64,000 nt of DNA from contig CAJNDS010002468.1 in NCBI GenBank assembly GCA_905221605.1, positions 422,501-486,500 of the forward strand. The letters are read 5' to 3'. This DNA comes from Symbiodinium natans (lineage: Eukaryota > Sar > Dinophyceae > Suessiales > Symbiodiniaceae). This document shows positions 1 through 10,505 of the stretch, one piece after another. Numbering within the stretch: the stretch's first letter is position 1; every line of letters begins with the position of its first letter. Position numbers and translations under genes: made by a program. The notes below the pieces were generated by a model. That model was not told where the DNA came from, did no database searches, and saw only the letters and a list, made by a program, of their open reading frames with translations.

Positions 1-779
1 TTCTTTTGTGGGCCTCATTAAATATTGGTATGTGCGCATGAATTCTATCAACAAATCCAGTAATTATATTGCAGTAGTAATTACCAGGCTTCCGACAATA
101 GGGCCACTAGTGCCCTTTTTTGGGGTCCCTTTAAGGGGATTCTATTCTATTTGGGGCTTAAAAGGTGTACCCTCAACCCTCAACCCTAAACCCTAAACCC
201 CTCTTTTGGGAAATACCCATATCTGTACCTCATTTTAGGTTCTAGACACTGATTAAGGGACTGTGCTCCTAAGCAGCACAAAGCCTAAACCCTAAAACCC
301 TGAACCATAAAGAGGGTTTAGGGTTTAGGGTTTAGGGTTTAGGGTTTAGGGTTTAGGGTTTAGGGTTTAGGGTTTAGGGTTTAGGCTAAGGCCTTAAACC
401 CTAAAACCTAAAACCCCGAACCCAAAACCCTAAAACCCTGAAACCTGAAACCGTAAACCACAAACTCCACAAACCCTGAAACCCGAAAAGCCTACATCCC
501 GAACCTAAACCCTAAACTCTACAACCCTAAAGCTCCCCCTAGACCTTAAAACCCTAAACCCTGAACCCTGAAACCCTCAGGCTATTAATTGAAAAAAGTA
601 GTGAGCCCGCAGATATGAATTATATTTTCGTTCTCTCTTTCCTCTTTCTTTTCGTGCCTTTGCATTATGATTCACGCGTACCACTACGTTCACTTGTGAG
701 GGCTTGGCTGGGGGCTGCACACTGGTGTGAGGTCAGGGAGGTTTAGGGGGTTTCAGGGTTTAGGGTTTGGGGTTTAGGG

Positions 780-904
780 TTGGGATGTTCCCCCTTATAC
801 TAGCAGTCCTTAATAGCCCTAAACCCAAAACCCTAATAGGGATGATAGCACCCTATATCATATTCCCTATCCAGGACTGTCAGTAGATGGGGAAACATCC
901 CAAG
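780..904. mobile_element. Family B foldback element, copy 1
   Basis: Inverted ends TTGGGATGTTCCCCC and GGGGAAACATCCCAAG flank about 95 bases that include AGCAGTCCT near one end and AGGACTGTC near the other. Four more copies occur in the window (26828, 32706, 34762, 45635). It has no coding capacity, so it resembles a non-autonomous DNA transposon (MITE). Confidence 0.7.
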
Positions 905-1854
905 TTTAGGGTTTAGTTCGGCTCAGGCGTGGTTCGGGGGTGTCGGGCTCGGGTTTAGGGTTTCGGGTTTAGGGGCTAGGGTTTAGGGTTTTGCGAGGAC
1001 TTAGAGAGCACAGCAGGGTGACCCGGTTTAGGTCTTTAGGTCTTCGGACTTAGGATTCTTCCTCTCAAGCCTTTAAGCTCCGTTCAGCCTGCAAATTGCC
1101 TCTCACAAACTCTCAACCCTAAACCCAAAACCCGAAACCCGAAACCCTAAACCCTGATGATCATACAACCTAGAACTCCTCAAAGCTCTAGAAGCTCTAG
1201 AAGCTTTCTAAACCCTACAATGCCTACAAGCCCTACACGCTCTTCAACCTGAAAGCCTAGAAACCCCCAGAATGCCGGAAAACCCTGTACACCCTAGAAA
1301 CCCAACAAACCTCTTTAGGGTTTAGGGTTTAGGGTTTAGGGTTTAGGGTTTAGGGTTTAGGGTTTAGGGTTTAGGGAAGAACCTACATCCTGCACGGGGA
1401 GGTCTTGGAGCAGCGCGCGGTCGCCGCACCAGGAGGACGTCGCCAACGTGGAGAAGCCCAGAGTATGTCTGCAGGGCCATTCCCTCTAGGGTTTGGGGTT
1501 TAGGGTTTGGGGTTTAGGGTTTGGGGTTTAGGGTTTAGGGTTTAGGGTTTAGGTTTCAGGCTCTAGGGTCTTAGGATTCAGGACTTTCGTGGGTGGCCTT
1601 ACGGGGGGGTGCGGGGGGGTTGTGACCCTAAACCCTAAACCCTAAACCCCAAACCCCAAACCCCAAACCCCAGACCCCAAACCCTAAACCCTAAACCCTA
1701 AACCCCAAACCCTCTAGAGGGTCTGGGGGGTATACATTAGGGCTTGGGGACGAGGGAGCTTCTCTTCCGGCGCGCCGGGCGCATTTAAGAATCCCTGGAT
1801 GGCCCCGAAGAGCCCGGTTCTACCCTGGAAAGAGAGAAGAATGGCGGTTTGGGT

Positions 1855-1950
1855 TTAGGGTTTAGGGTTTAGGGTTTAGGGTTTAGGGTTTAGGGTTTAG
1901 GGTTTAGGGTTTAGGGTTTAGGGTTTAGGGTTTAGGGTTTAGGGTTTAGG
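1855..1950 (+). repeat. Perfect G-strand telomeric block
   Basis: About 13-14 uninterrupted TTTAGGG units. It lies between a G-rich island and one starting with the sequence TCGCCAGGTGG. Confidence 0.9.
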
Positions 1951-2927
1951 GTTTCGCCAGGTGGGCCGATCGACCCCCACCGTGGCCCATCCTATTGATA
2001 CTCGGTGTAGGGAAATAGGGTTTGGGTTTAGGGTTTAGGGAGGCTGGTGAGCACATTTGTTTTAGGCTTGCCTCCTCAACCCTACCTTGAAAGCGAGTAG
2101 ACGATAGTGATGGGCTGCAGGCTCCTATTTTGGGCGGTCTAAGTAGCCTCTTGTTTTGGGTAACTAGGCGTTTAAGGTAAACTCTAACCCCCCCTAACGT
2201 CTTCACGGGACTGTTGCGATCGTCATGTCCCATTCTGGGGCTTGGGGTCGTGTAGCTGTGCACCTCCACGACCTCAATGCCCGCAACCCTAAACCCCACA
2301 TCCTCCACCCTAAACCCTAAACCGCCCAAGGTGCACCCAACTCTATCCGCGCCTTGCCTCTGGTCACGAGTGTTTTGGGTTAAAAGGCGTGGGGCCGTTG
2401 AGGATTGGGCTGTTTTAAGATATGTTCTAGCGCTTAGGGTTTAGGGCTTGGTTTCCCTAAACCCTGATGAAACCTAAAAACCCTACCACCCGAAGCGCGT
2501 TGAATCCTAAAAGCTAAGAACCCTTGAACCCAAAGAGCCCGAAGAACCCTAAGAACCCTAAGCCCTCAATCTCAACATCCGGTTGCGGAGTCGCTCCCAA
2601 AGAAGAACCTGTGTTGCAGCCAAAACGACGTGCAAGCCCACGCACACACACACACAACATCCTTGTTCTGCTACCGTTCAGGGTTTAGGTTTTTATTAGG
2701 GTTTAAAACCCCTAAAACCCCTAACCCCCTAAAGCCCTAAAGCCCTAAACCCCTTAAACCCCTAAACCCCAAAGCCCACACTTGGAACCTTCGATTACGA
2801 AGGCGCCAAGGCCACCCCAGCGCACAAACCCCCACAAACCCTAAGCCCTATAGTCCTAAACCACCCCTGAAACCCTAAACCCCACACCCTAAACCCTATA
2901 CCCGAAACCCTAAACCCCGACAAACAG

Positions 2928-3047
2928 CAAAAAGAAAGTCCGAGGCGCCCCGGCCACCCCAGCGGTGGCTGCCTCGAGCAGCACGCCGGCGCCAGCCCGT
3001 GCACCTGGGGCGGCTGCTCCGGCTCTCCTGGTGCCCCCGTCGGGAGG
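2928..3047 (+). CDS. Exon-like island, Ala/Pro-rich peptide
   Basis: The island has C-strand repeats on its left and a G-strand block on its right. One frame is open from AG at 2926-2927 to GG|GTTTAGGG at 3047. It encodes a low-complexity basic then Ala/Pro/Ser-rich peptide with the segment GAPATPAVAASSSTPAPAR. Third codon positions are almost all G or C, unlike the AT-rich spacers. It looks like a linker or disordered region of a larger protein. Phase in is 2 and phase out is 2. A second, weaker similar motif (AAGGCCACCCCAGCG) lies upstream at about 2807-2821. Product unknown. Confidence 0.45.
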
Positions 3048-3364
3048 GTTTAGGGTTTAGGGTTCAGGGTTTAGGGTTTAGGGTTTAGGGTTTAGGGTTT
3101 AGGGTTTAGGGTTTAGGGTGTAGGGTTTAGGGTTTAGGGTTCCGGGTGGCCCGGCTCTACACGCGTTTGCTTGGAAGCCTTGTGGACTTCGTAAGTAGGG
3201 TTCGTAAGGTGGAGCGTGGGGGAGTTTTATTGATATAGGGTTTAGGGTTTGGGGTTTGGGGTTTGGGGTTTAGGGTTGTGTATTTGGTTTAGGGTTGTGT
3301 ATTTCCCCTTGTTGATCGTGGTTGAGAGTATTTTTTTAGAGGGTTCAAGGGTGCCATCCTTCAA

Positions 3365-3459
3365 TTGGTCCCTTACCTATGGGCCTTTGGGTTTTACAGG
3401 GTATATAAGCAAGAGGTATATAAGGGGTCCCTATTTAGTGTCCCATACTAAGGGACCAT
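3365..3459. mobile_element. Short foldback element
   Basis: The ends TTGGTCCCTTACCTATGGG and CCCATACTAAGGGACCA are near-perfect inverted repeats. The interior is AT-richer and carries two GGTATATAAG-like copies. No other clear copy was seen, so the assignment as a mobile element is tentative. Confidence 0.4.
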
Positions 3460-3876
3460 GTAATTGCAATTGCCCGAAGACTAGGATGGCTTTATGGAAG
3501 GTTATGCCCTGAACCTCAACGCTTACAGGGTCTTACAGCTTTGTTTTAGGTCTGGTCTTGTACCGGGTTCTCCAGGTGGAACCCCTAAGCCCTCAACCTT
3601 CAATCCTCAACCCTAAACCCCAGACCTTAATCCCATCCAAAACCCAAATCCCCAGCTCCCAAGACCGACCTCAAGGGCCCAAAGCCTTTCTAGTCATAAC
3701 GTACACAAAAAGTAGGTTATGGGTTCTTACAAGGCGAACGTGTACACATCGCAAAAGCAGTGTTCGGCCAGAGGTACCTGTCTTCTACCATGTCCAAGCC
3801 GTGATGCCCAAGCAGGTGCACGAGCCGTATGACGCATGACCTATGGACAGGGTTCGGGTTCAGGGATCAGCTTCAG

Positions 3877-4093
3877 TCAGGGTTTAGGGTTTAGGGTTTA
3901 GGGTTTAGGGTTTAGGGTTTAGGGTTTAGGGTTTAGGGTTTAGGGTTTAGGGTTTAGGGTTTAGGGTTTAGGGTTTAGGGTTTAGGGTTTAGGGGGTTTA
4001 GGGTTTAGGGTTTAGGGTTTAGGGTTTAGGGTTTAGGGTTTAGGGTTTAGGGTTTAGGGTTTAGGGTTTTACCCCCCCCCCCCCCCCCCCCCC
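3877..4093 (+). repeat. Longest telomeric block plus poly-C
   Basis: About 27 TTTAGGG units run almost without break, with one inserted GG near 3992. They end in a run of more than 20 C. This is the longest G-strand block in the window. The G-to-C switch at 4070 means the transcript of this segment could pair with itself. Confidence 0.9.
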
Positions 4094-4184
4094 TCCCGGG
4101 GATAGGAATTCAAGCCTTGCGCTCTTCGAGTCTTCCTTGCAACCTCAAGAGCCACGCACTTGAACCTATTCGCCAGGTTCCATC

Positions 4185-4262
4185 CTAAACCCTAAACCCT
4201 AAACCCTAAACCCTAAACCCTAAACCCTAAACCCTAAACCCTAAACCCTAAACCCTAAAACC
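4185..4262 (-). repeat. C-strand telomeric block
   Basis: About ten CCCTAAA units facing the G-strand block that ends at 4070. Only about 90 unique bases separate the two, so they form a large inverted repeat. Confidence 0.85.
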
Positions 4263-4272
4263 CAAATTTGAG

Positions 4273-4317
4273 ATCAAGAGCCTCCGGCTCCTGTTGCCGA
4301 CCGCGCAGGAGACAAGG
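4273..4317 (+). CDS. Small exon, 15 codons
   Basis: The frame runs from AG at 4271-4272 to G|GTTTAGGG at 4317 and is exactly 15 codons, IKSLRLLLPTAQETR. The left flank is the C-strand block and the right flank is G-strand repeat. Codon thirds are mostly G/C. It is too short to identify. Phase 0 in and out. Confidence 0.4.
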
Positions 4318-4479
4318 GTTTAGGGTTCAGGGTTCAGAAATTCAGGGCTCCAAAAGGGTTTAGGGTTTAGGGTTTAGGGTTTAGGGTTTAGGGTTTAGGG
4401 CAGACCCTAACACCCTGAGACCCTGAGACCCTAAAGACCCTAAAACCTTATTCCGAAGCCGGGGGGCGGGGGGGTGGCA

Positions 4480-4692
4480 GGGAGCCCCAAAAAAGACCCC
4501 AAGGCGCCACTTTTGTCCTTCCGTGGCACGGAAAAAGCTGCCAGGTACTCCCCACCCCCTGGTGCCAGGTGTGCAGGCAAGATCTCTGATCAGGAAGGAC
4601 AAGCAAGGAAGAGGCGGGCAAACCTGGAGGCGAGCACGGGAATGAAAGGGTCGGCGAATGTCCAAGCAACAGGCCAACCAGATCACCTTTGA
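4480..4692 (+). CDS. Terminal exon, basic Lys/Arg-rich peptide
   Basis: An open frame of about 70 codons ends at TGA 4690-4692. Segments include SPKKDPKAPLLSFRGTEK and SDQEGQARKRRANLEAST. The probable acceptor is the AG before 4480. It is rich in Lys, Arg, Glu and Gln and has no membrane segment. The minus strand is also open here (168 codons), but that frame runs through telomeric repeat at both ends, so I prefer plus. No family recognised. Confidence 0.4.
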   Translation, partial: GSPKKDPKAPLLSFRGTEKAARYSPPPGARCAGKISDQEGQARKRRANLEASTGMKGSANVQATGQPDHL

Positions 4693-5756
4693 TGGAAACC
4701 ATGCATCAGGTTGACAGATGCTTCCTGTGTGCAAAGGTGGCCAACCATGGGCCCAAACCCATGCAACACGCCGCCGGACCCGAAACCCTAAACCGTGAAC
4801 CCTAAACCCTCCCCTCGAGCCTGCCCTCAGGTTTGCGAAGCCCCTCACACGTGAACCCCAATGCCTACACCTAAACCCTAAAGTCACCCTAAACCCTAAA
4901 CCCTAAACCCCTAAACCCTAAACCCTAAACCCTTGTCACCAGGCACAGCCATCCCCGATCTTGCCAGCCGCAAGCCCAGTTCCCCTAAGCCTGAATGGTT
5001 TAGGGTTTGGGGGGTTTAGGGGTTTAGGGTTTGGGGTTTAGGGTTTAGGGTTTGGGGGGTTTAGGGGTTTAGGGTTTGGGGTTTAGGGTTTGGGGTTTGG
5101 GGTTTAGGGTTTCGGGTTTAGGGTTTCGGGTTTATATGGTTTAGGGTTTAGGGTTTGGGGTTTGGGGTTTGGGGTTTGGGTTTATAGGGTTTAGGGATTC
5201 AAGAGGCTGGGCTATTGCTTGGCATTCCAGGATTTGTTTGCCCCAAGCCCGAATCCCAAGACTCCTCAGCTTCAAGGCCCCCTTGCGAACTTTCATCAAC
5301 CCTAAACCCTGAACCCTAAACCCTAAACCCTCAACCCTAAACCCTAAACCCTGAACCCTGAACCCTGAACCCTAAACCCTAAACCCTAAACCCTAACTTT
5401 TATGCACCCTAAACTTTTTAGGGTTTTGGGTTTAGGGTTTAGGGTTTAGGGTTTAGGGTTTAGGGTTCCACACAACAACTCTCAGGAAGGCTTACCTCTT
5501 TCAATCCCAGCCCGAAGCATGCCTTGGTTAAGCTGCCGGATTGGCCTGTCACCGCGTACACCCCGTCCTCCCTAAACTACCCCAACCCCGAAACCCGAAA
5601 CCCTAAACCCTAAACCCTAAGCCCTACACCCTAAACCCTAAACCCCAAACCCTAAACCCGAAACCCTAAACCCTCAACCCTCAACCCTCAACCCTAAACC
5701 CTAAACCCTAAACCCTAAACCCTAAACCCTAAACCCTAAACCCCACCCCCCAAAAG

Positions 5757-5841
5757 CGCCTACGAGCTCTGCATGGCAGAGGTGGCCGTGGCCTTCGCGC
5801 AGCCCGCAGTGGCTTCGCACGTGTGCGTGGACTTGGCGTAA
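5757..5841 (+). CDS. Terminal exon with stop TAA
   Basis: The exon starts after AAAAG in a C-strand flank and reads AYELCMAEVAVAFAQPAV and SHVCVDLA before TAA at 5839-5841. Almost every third position is G or C. After the stop comes about 35 bases of unique sequence, possibly 3' UTR, then a G-strand block. The peptide is probably the hydrophobic or helical C-terminus of a larger protein. Phase in is 2; upstream exons were not linked. Confidence 0.5.
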
Positions 5842-6950
5842 TTCCGGGGACCAACCTGTAGGGACATCATTGAAGGTTTAGGGTTTAGGGTTTAGGGTTT
5901 AGGGTTTTATGGGGATTTCTGTACACTTGCTATGTCAAAAGGCCTTCTAAGCGGGGGGAATTGGGGGGGGGGGGGGCTTTAGGGTTCATAAAGGGTTTAG
6001 GGTTTAGGGTTTCGGGTTCATGGAGTTTAGGGTTCATAGTTTTGTTGGAGTTGCAGACTCTAGGGCTGTGTTAGACTCGGGTTCTCAGAGGTTGCTCGAG
6101 GGAAAAGCTTTGGGGTTAAGGATTTAGTTTTGGGTTCTGGGGTGTACCTAGCTGTTAACCCTCAACCGCCTAACCCCCAAACCCTAAACTCTAAACCCAA
6201 AACCCTTTGGACATCACATTCTTTTTACTAACGTAGCTTAACTTCGAGAGCACAGGCCCCAAAAGTGGAAGCTATTGCTTCCCATAGAGTGACCTTATAA
6301 GGAAGAACTTCTTTATTATTGTTATCTCTTTTCTTTTTCTTTTTGTTTTTTATTTTTTTTGGGGGGGGGGGAGGGTGCTTAAGCAAGTAGGTTTCCGGTT
6401 TCGGGTTTCGGGTTCAGGGTTTCGGGTTCAGGGTTTAGGGTTTAGGGTTTTAGGGGGTTTGATATTATTTTGAAGCAGCTGTATGGAGATAGGGGCTCCG
6501 GGCTCGGAGGATGCTGCTTCAGGGTTAGGGTTTAGGGTTTAGGGTTTAGGGTTTGGGGTTTAGGGCTTGGGGCTTAGGGTTTAGGTGGCTTAGGGTTTAG
6601 GTGGCTTAGGGGGTTTAGGGCTTTTGGGATGCTGTTTCAGGCTGTGTTGGGAGCCTCTAAATTGTGCACTCTGCACTCGGTCTCAGAAGTGTAAAGCCTC
6701 AACCCCCCAACGCTGTGGTGGTTAGGGTTTAGGGTTTAGGGTTTAAGGTTTAGGGTTTAGGGTTTAGGGTTTAGGGTTTAGGGTTTAGGGTTTAGGGTTT
6801 AGGGTTTAGGGTTTAGGGCTCAGGGTTCAGGGTTCAGGGTTTAGGGTTTAGTAAACCCAAAACGCTAAACCTAAACGCTAAACCCCCCTCAACCGCTAAC
6901 CCTTCCTACTTTTTGCTGTCCAAGGTCCGTGGAGTTTGGGGGTTTCAGGT
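5842..6950. repeat. Mixed telomeric repeats, no gene seen
   Basis: Variant TTTAGGG repeats alternate with AT-rich stretches and two G runs (5957-5976 and 6361-6370). A CTTAGG-type variant is common at 6560-6620. Two short islands (6630-6700 and 6900-6960) gave no convincing frame. Confidence 0.7.
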
Positions 6951-6953
6951 AAC

Positions 6954-7072
6954 ACTTGGAGGTTCATGGTGCTTCGTAACCCGATAATAACTGTACGGGT
7001 ACTTAAGGGGCTTTTAAGTGGGTTATAGCTACATTTATAATTGGGCTATGACTACCCTGAACCTCCACGTAG
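6954..7072. mobile_element. Family D foldback element
   Basis: Ends ACTTGGAGGTTCATGGT and ACCCTGAACCTCCACGTAG are inverted repeats. The interior shares GGGTACTTAAGGGGCTT and AGTGGGTTA-type motifs with copies at 38541 and 41001. It is non-coding and resembles a MITE. Confidence 0.7.
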
Positions 7073-7235
7073 GGTTTAGGCCCCTTAAGAAAAGTACACC
7101 TCAAGCTCTTTTCGGGGTTTAAACCCTAAACCCTAAACCAAACCTAAACCCTGAACCCCACACCCCAAACCCTAAACCCCAAACCCCAAACCCCAAACCC
7201 TAAACCCTAAACCCCAAACCCTTTTTTTGTTCAAG

Positions 7236-7341
7236 AGAACTCCTGAATTTTCATCGTGGGCTCTCGGCGGGTCTTTTGGTTTCCCCGCCAAGGCGGTACA
7301 AGATGTTCGCAAGCTGCACGAGCAGGCCTGCGCGTTACTGG
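7236..7341 (+). CDS. Internal exon, 35 codons
   Basis: A pyrimidine-rich acceptor (CCCTTTTTTTGTTCAAG) is followed by RTPEFSSWALGGSFGFPAK and AVQDVRKLHEQACALLG, then G|GTTTAGGG. The frame is open throughout with strong G/C third positions. The left flank is C-strand and the right flank is variant G-strand repeat. The second half could be an amphipathic helix. No family recognised. Phase 0 in, 1 out. Confidence 0.55.
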
Positions 7342-7599
7342 GTTTAGGGTGTAGGGTTTAGGGTTTAGGGTTTAGGGTTTGGGGCTCAGGGCTTGGGGCT
7401 TCGGGTTTAGGAGTTTGGGGTTGCGGGATTAAGTAGGGGTTGAGAGGGCTTCGGGAAGAAGCTCTGAAGGCCTTCCCAAAGCCTAAACTTTAAACCCTTC
7501 AACCAATAGACTCTAAGCCCTATAACCCCTTTAAACCCTGTAAACCCTATAAACCCTTAAACTCTGAATCCCGAAGCCTAAACCCTAAACCCTAAGCCC

Positions 7600-8010
7600 T
7601 TCACCCTATAGACCCTAAACCCTATCAACCCTAAACCCTAAACCCTCCTAAACCCTCCTAAACCCTCCTAAACCCTCCTAAACCCTCCTAAACCCTCCTA
7701 AACCCTCCTAAACCCTGTAGACCCTAAACCCTATCAACCGTAAACCCTATAAATCCTATAAACCCTATAAACCCTATCAACCCTATGAACCCTATGAACC
7801 CTATAAACCCTATAAACCCTACAAACCCTATAAACCCTATAAACCCTGTAAACCCTATAAACCCTATAAACCCTATACCTAAACCCTCCTAAACCCTGTA
7901 GACCCTCAACCCTTTAAACCCTATAAACCCTATCAACACTATGAACCCTATAAACCCTATCAACTGTGAACTCTATACACCCTATAAACCCTATAAACCC
8001 TAAACCTTAA
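7600..8010 (-). repeat. Tandem arrays of variant C-strand units
   Basis: Units change in blocks: CCCTCCTAAA repeated about eight times near 7640-7710, then CCCTATAAA and CCCTATCAA forms repeated about twenty times. The block-wise change indicates local expansion of single variants, as in satellite turnover, rather than random decay of CCCTAAA. Confidence 0.8.
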
Positions 8011-8079
8011 ACCCTGATTCCTACCCTCTGACCTTGTTGGGGCTTCTGCATGGGTGGCCATCCCTCGGCATTGCATGAG

Positions 8080-8141
8080 GTCCAAATCGAAGAGGAGTCG
8101 GTGAACATGTCCAGCGCGGCTTCCACGGAGCAAAAGGCCCC
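8080..8141 (+). CDS. Internal exon, acidic peptide
   Basis: The frame is open from AG at 8078-8079 to CC|GTTTAGGG and reads VQIEEESVNMSSAASTEQK. The upstream sequence is pyrimidine-rich (TTCCTACCCTCTGACC). Flanks are C-strand on the left and G-strand on the right. It is a short acidic then Ser-rich segment. Phase 0 in, 2 out. Product unknown. Confidence 0.45.
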
Positions 8142-8409
8142 GTTTAGGGTTTAGGGTTTGGGATTTCGGGTTTAGGGTTTAGGATTTAGGGTTTGGGTTT
8201 TGGGTGTGGGGTCGCAACCCTAACCCATAACGCAGAGGGTCCAAATTCCCTATGTATAGTTCTGGTTTTCGGGCCTATTCTCGTTTGTGGGACCTAAAAC
8301 CAAAAATAAGTCAACAAACAAAAAAAGTATATATATATATATATGCTCGCCCCCCCCCCCCATGATCCACACATTTGGCCTCGGGAAGGGGGTTTTGGGA
8401 GGGGGGGCG

Positions 8410-9183
8410 GACTCCAGACTCCAGATTTCCAGAAAAAATCTGGAGTACCCGGGCCCCGGACTCCAGACTCCAGATTTCCAGAAAAAATCTGGAGTACCCC
8501 CAGACTCCAGACTCCAGATTTCCGTACCCCCAGACTCCAGACTCCAGATTTCCAGAAAAAATCTGGAGTACCTCCAGACTCCAGACTCCAGATTTCCAAA
8601 AAAATCTGGAGTACCGGGACTCTGGACTCCAGATTCTGGAGTCTGTAATCTGGAGTCTGGGGCCGCGAGTACTCCAGATTTTTTCTGGAAATCTGGAGTC
8701 TGGAGTCCGGGGCCCGGGTACTCCAGATTTTTTCTGGAAATCTGGAGTCTGGAGCCCGGGGCCCCTGTACTCCAGATTTTTTCTGGAAATCTGGAGTCTG
8801 GAGTCCGGGGCCCCTGTACTCCAGATTTTTTCTGGAAATCTGGAGTCTGGAGTCCGGGGCGTGGGTACTCCAGATTTTTTCTGGAAATCTGGAGTCTGGA
8901 GTCCGGGGCGTGGGTACTCCAGATTTTTTCTGGAAATCTGGAGTCTGGAGTCCGGGGCGTGGGTACTCCAGATTTTTTCTGGAAATCTGGAGTCTGGAGT
9001 CCGGGGCGTGGGTACTCCAGATTTTTTCTGGAAATCTGGAGTCTGGAGTCCGGGGCGTGGGTACTCCAGATTTTTTCTGGAAATCTGGAGTCTGGAGTCC
9101 GGGGCCCGGGTACTCCAGATTTTTTCTGGAAATCTGGAGTCTGGAGTCCGGTGCCCGGGTACTCCAGATTTTTTCTGGAAATC
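8410..9183. repeat. Palindromic 49-bp satellite array
   Basis: The right arm (about 8660-9183) holds eleven 49-50 bp units, each containing CCAGATTTTTTCTGGAAATC followed by TGGAGTCTGGAGTCCGGGGC. The left arm (8410-8640) holds about five units of the same sequence in reverse complement. Each unit carries its own small hairpin (CCAGATTT/AAATCTGG) and the two arms together form a near-palindrome of about 770 bp. The long open frames across it are repeat artefacts. A (TA)n run and a C run lie just to the left (8327-8360). Confidence 0.9.
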
Positions 9184-10505
9184 TAGTGTTTTGGTTTTAG
9201 TGTGTAGGTTTCAGGGTTTAGTGTTTTGTGTTTAGGGTTGAGTGTTAAGTTTAGGTTTTAGGGTTTAGGGTCAAGCGGCTCGGCTAAAACCCAAATAAAA
9301 CCCTAAACTCTGAAATCCAAACAGTAAGCATCTGAAACCCCGACGGGTTTTGGTTTCAGGTTTAGATTTAGTAGGGCTCGAGGTTCTGGCCTTGGGGTTT
9401 ACTGTTTAGGGTTTAGGGTTTAGGGTCTAATGTTTAGGGTTTAGTTTGAAATGTTTAAGGTTTAGTTTTTGGGTTAAGTGCTTAAGTGTTTAGGGTTTCG
9501 TTCTAAGTGTTTGGGGTTTGTGCTAAGGGCTTAGTGTTAAGTTTTTAAGGTTAGTGTTTAGGGTTTAGTGTTGAGGGTTTCGGGTTTGGGTTCTAGGTTA
9601 AGGGTTTTTAGGATTTTTACAAATTTAAATGATCTGGGGAAGGCACCGGGGCTGCCCCAGACCATTGACAATTTAAAAAACCCTTCTGTTTAGGCTTTAG
9701 GGTTTAGTGTGTAGGGTTTAGTGTGTAATGGTTAGGGTTTAGTTTGTAGGGTGTAGTGTTTAAGTGTTTAGGGTTTAGTGTTTAGTAAGGGTTTAGTGCT
9801 TAAGTGTTTAGGGTTTCGTGTTCAGTGTTTGGGGTTCGTGCTAAGGGCGTAGTGTTAAGCTTTTAGGGTTAGTGTTTACGCTGGTGTTTAGGGTTCAGTG
9901 CTAAGGGTTTCGGCTTTTTTTGGGTTAAGGGTTTAGTGTGTAATGTTTAGGGTTTAGGTTTTAGGGGTGCTTAGGTGTTTAGGGTTTCCTGTTAAGTGTT
10001 TGGGGTTTGTGCTAAGGGCTTAGTGTTAAGTTTTTAGGGTTAGTGTTTAGGGTCTGGTGCTGAGTGTTTAGGGTTTAGTAGTGCTTAAGTGTTTAGGGTT
10101 TCGTGTCAAGTGTTTGGGGTTTGTGGGCCTAGTGTTAAGTTTTTAGGGTTAGTGTTTAGGGTCTAGTGCTGAGGGTTTAGGGTTTAGTGTTAAGGGTTTC
10201 GGGTTTGTTTTTTTGGATTTAGGGTTTTAAGGATGTTTACTAGTGTTCAGGGTTTAGTGTGTAGGGTTTAGTGTGTAATGTTCAGGGTTTAGTTTTTAGG
10301 GTGTAGTGTTTGAGTGTTTAGGGTTTCGTGTTTAGGGTCTAGTGCTTAAGTGTTTAGGGTTTCATGTTAAGTGCTTGGGGTTTGTGCTAAGGGCTTAGTG
10401 TTAAGTTTTTGGGTTAGTGTTTAGGGTCTGGTGCTGAGTGTTTAGGGTTTAGAGCTAAGGGTTTCGGGGATGGATTTTAGGGTTAAGGGGTTTGAGGGTT
10501 TTTGC
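9184..10505 (+). repeat. TTTAGTG/TTTAGGG degenerate repeat field
   Basis: Telomere-like units are mixed with GTTTAGTG, GTTAAGTG and GGTTTCGTG forms. A higher-order repeat of about 200-300 bp recurs four or five times, marked by GTGCTAAGGGCTTAGTGTT. No gene seen. Confidence 0.75.
9633..9661. repeat. GTCTGGGGAAG hairpin, copy 1
   Basis: TCTGGGGAAGGC and GCTGCCCCAGA form a stem with a short loop. The same hairpin recurs at 10517-10547, 10720-10751 and 11058-11087, the last two in reverse orientation. Confidence 0.7.

Larger units (their letters stand above)
1..2780. repeat. Degenerate telomeric-repeat field
   Basis: This stretch is mostly mixed TTTAGGG and CCCTAAA units, many with one-base changes (CCCGAAA, CCCCAAA, GTTTGGG). 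Clean G-strand blocks lie near 317-384, 1315-1376 and 1855-1950. Orientation switches many times, so it is interstitial rather than a chromosome end. The unique islands between blocks (for example 1390-1490, 1740-1850 and 2040-2280) are 80-240 bases long. I could not settle a reading frame in any of them, and no gene is called. Confidence 0.8.

Noticed and set aside
1-600. A true chromosome end
   Set aside because: Blocks are short, in both orientations, and continue at similar density to the far end of the window.
1946-2329. Long open frames in telomeric DNA (127 aa here; also 44748-44990, 59469-59699 ends and many others)
   Set aside because: TTTAGGG and its complement have few stops when 7-mers shift frame, and translate to GFRVQG or LNPKP-like strings. 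Openness here is not evidence of coding.
4381-4887. 168-codon minus-strand frame
   Set aside because: Both ends are telomeric translation; the middle is better explained by the plus-strand frame 4480-4692, though not excluded.
8410-9183. CRISPR array
   Set aside because: Units are fully repeated with no unique spacers, the array inverts in the middle, and the context is eukaryotic.
8287-9235. Two overlapping frames of 286-299 codons
   Set aside because: They are translations of the 49-bp palindromic array in several frames at once.
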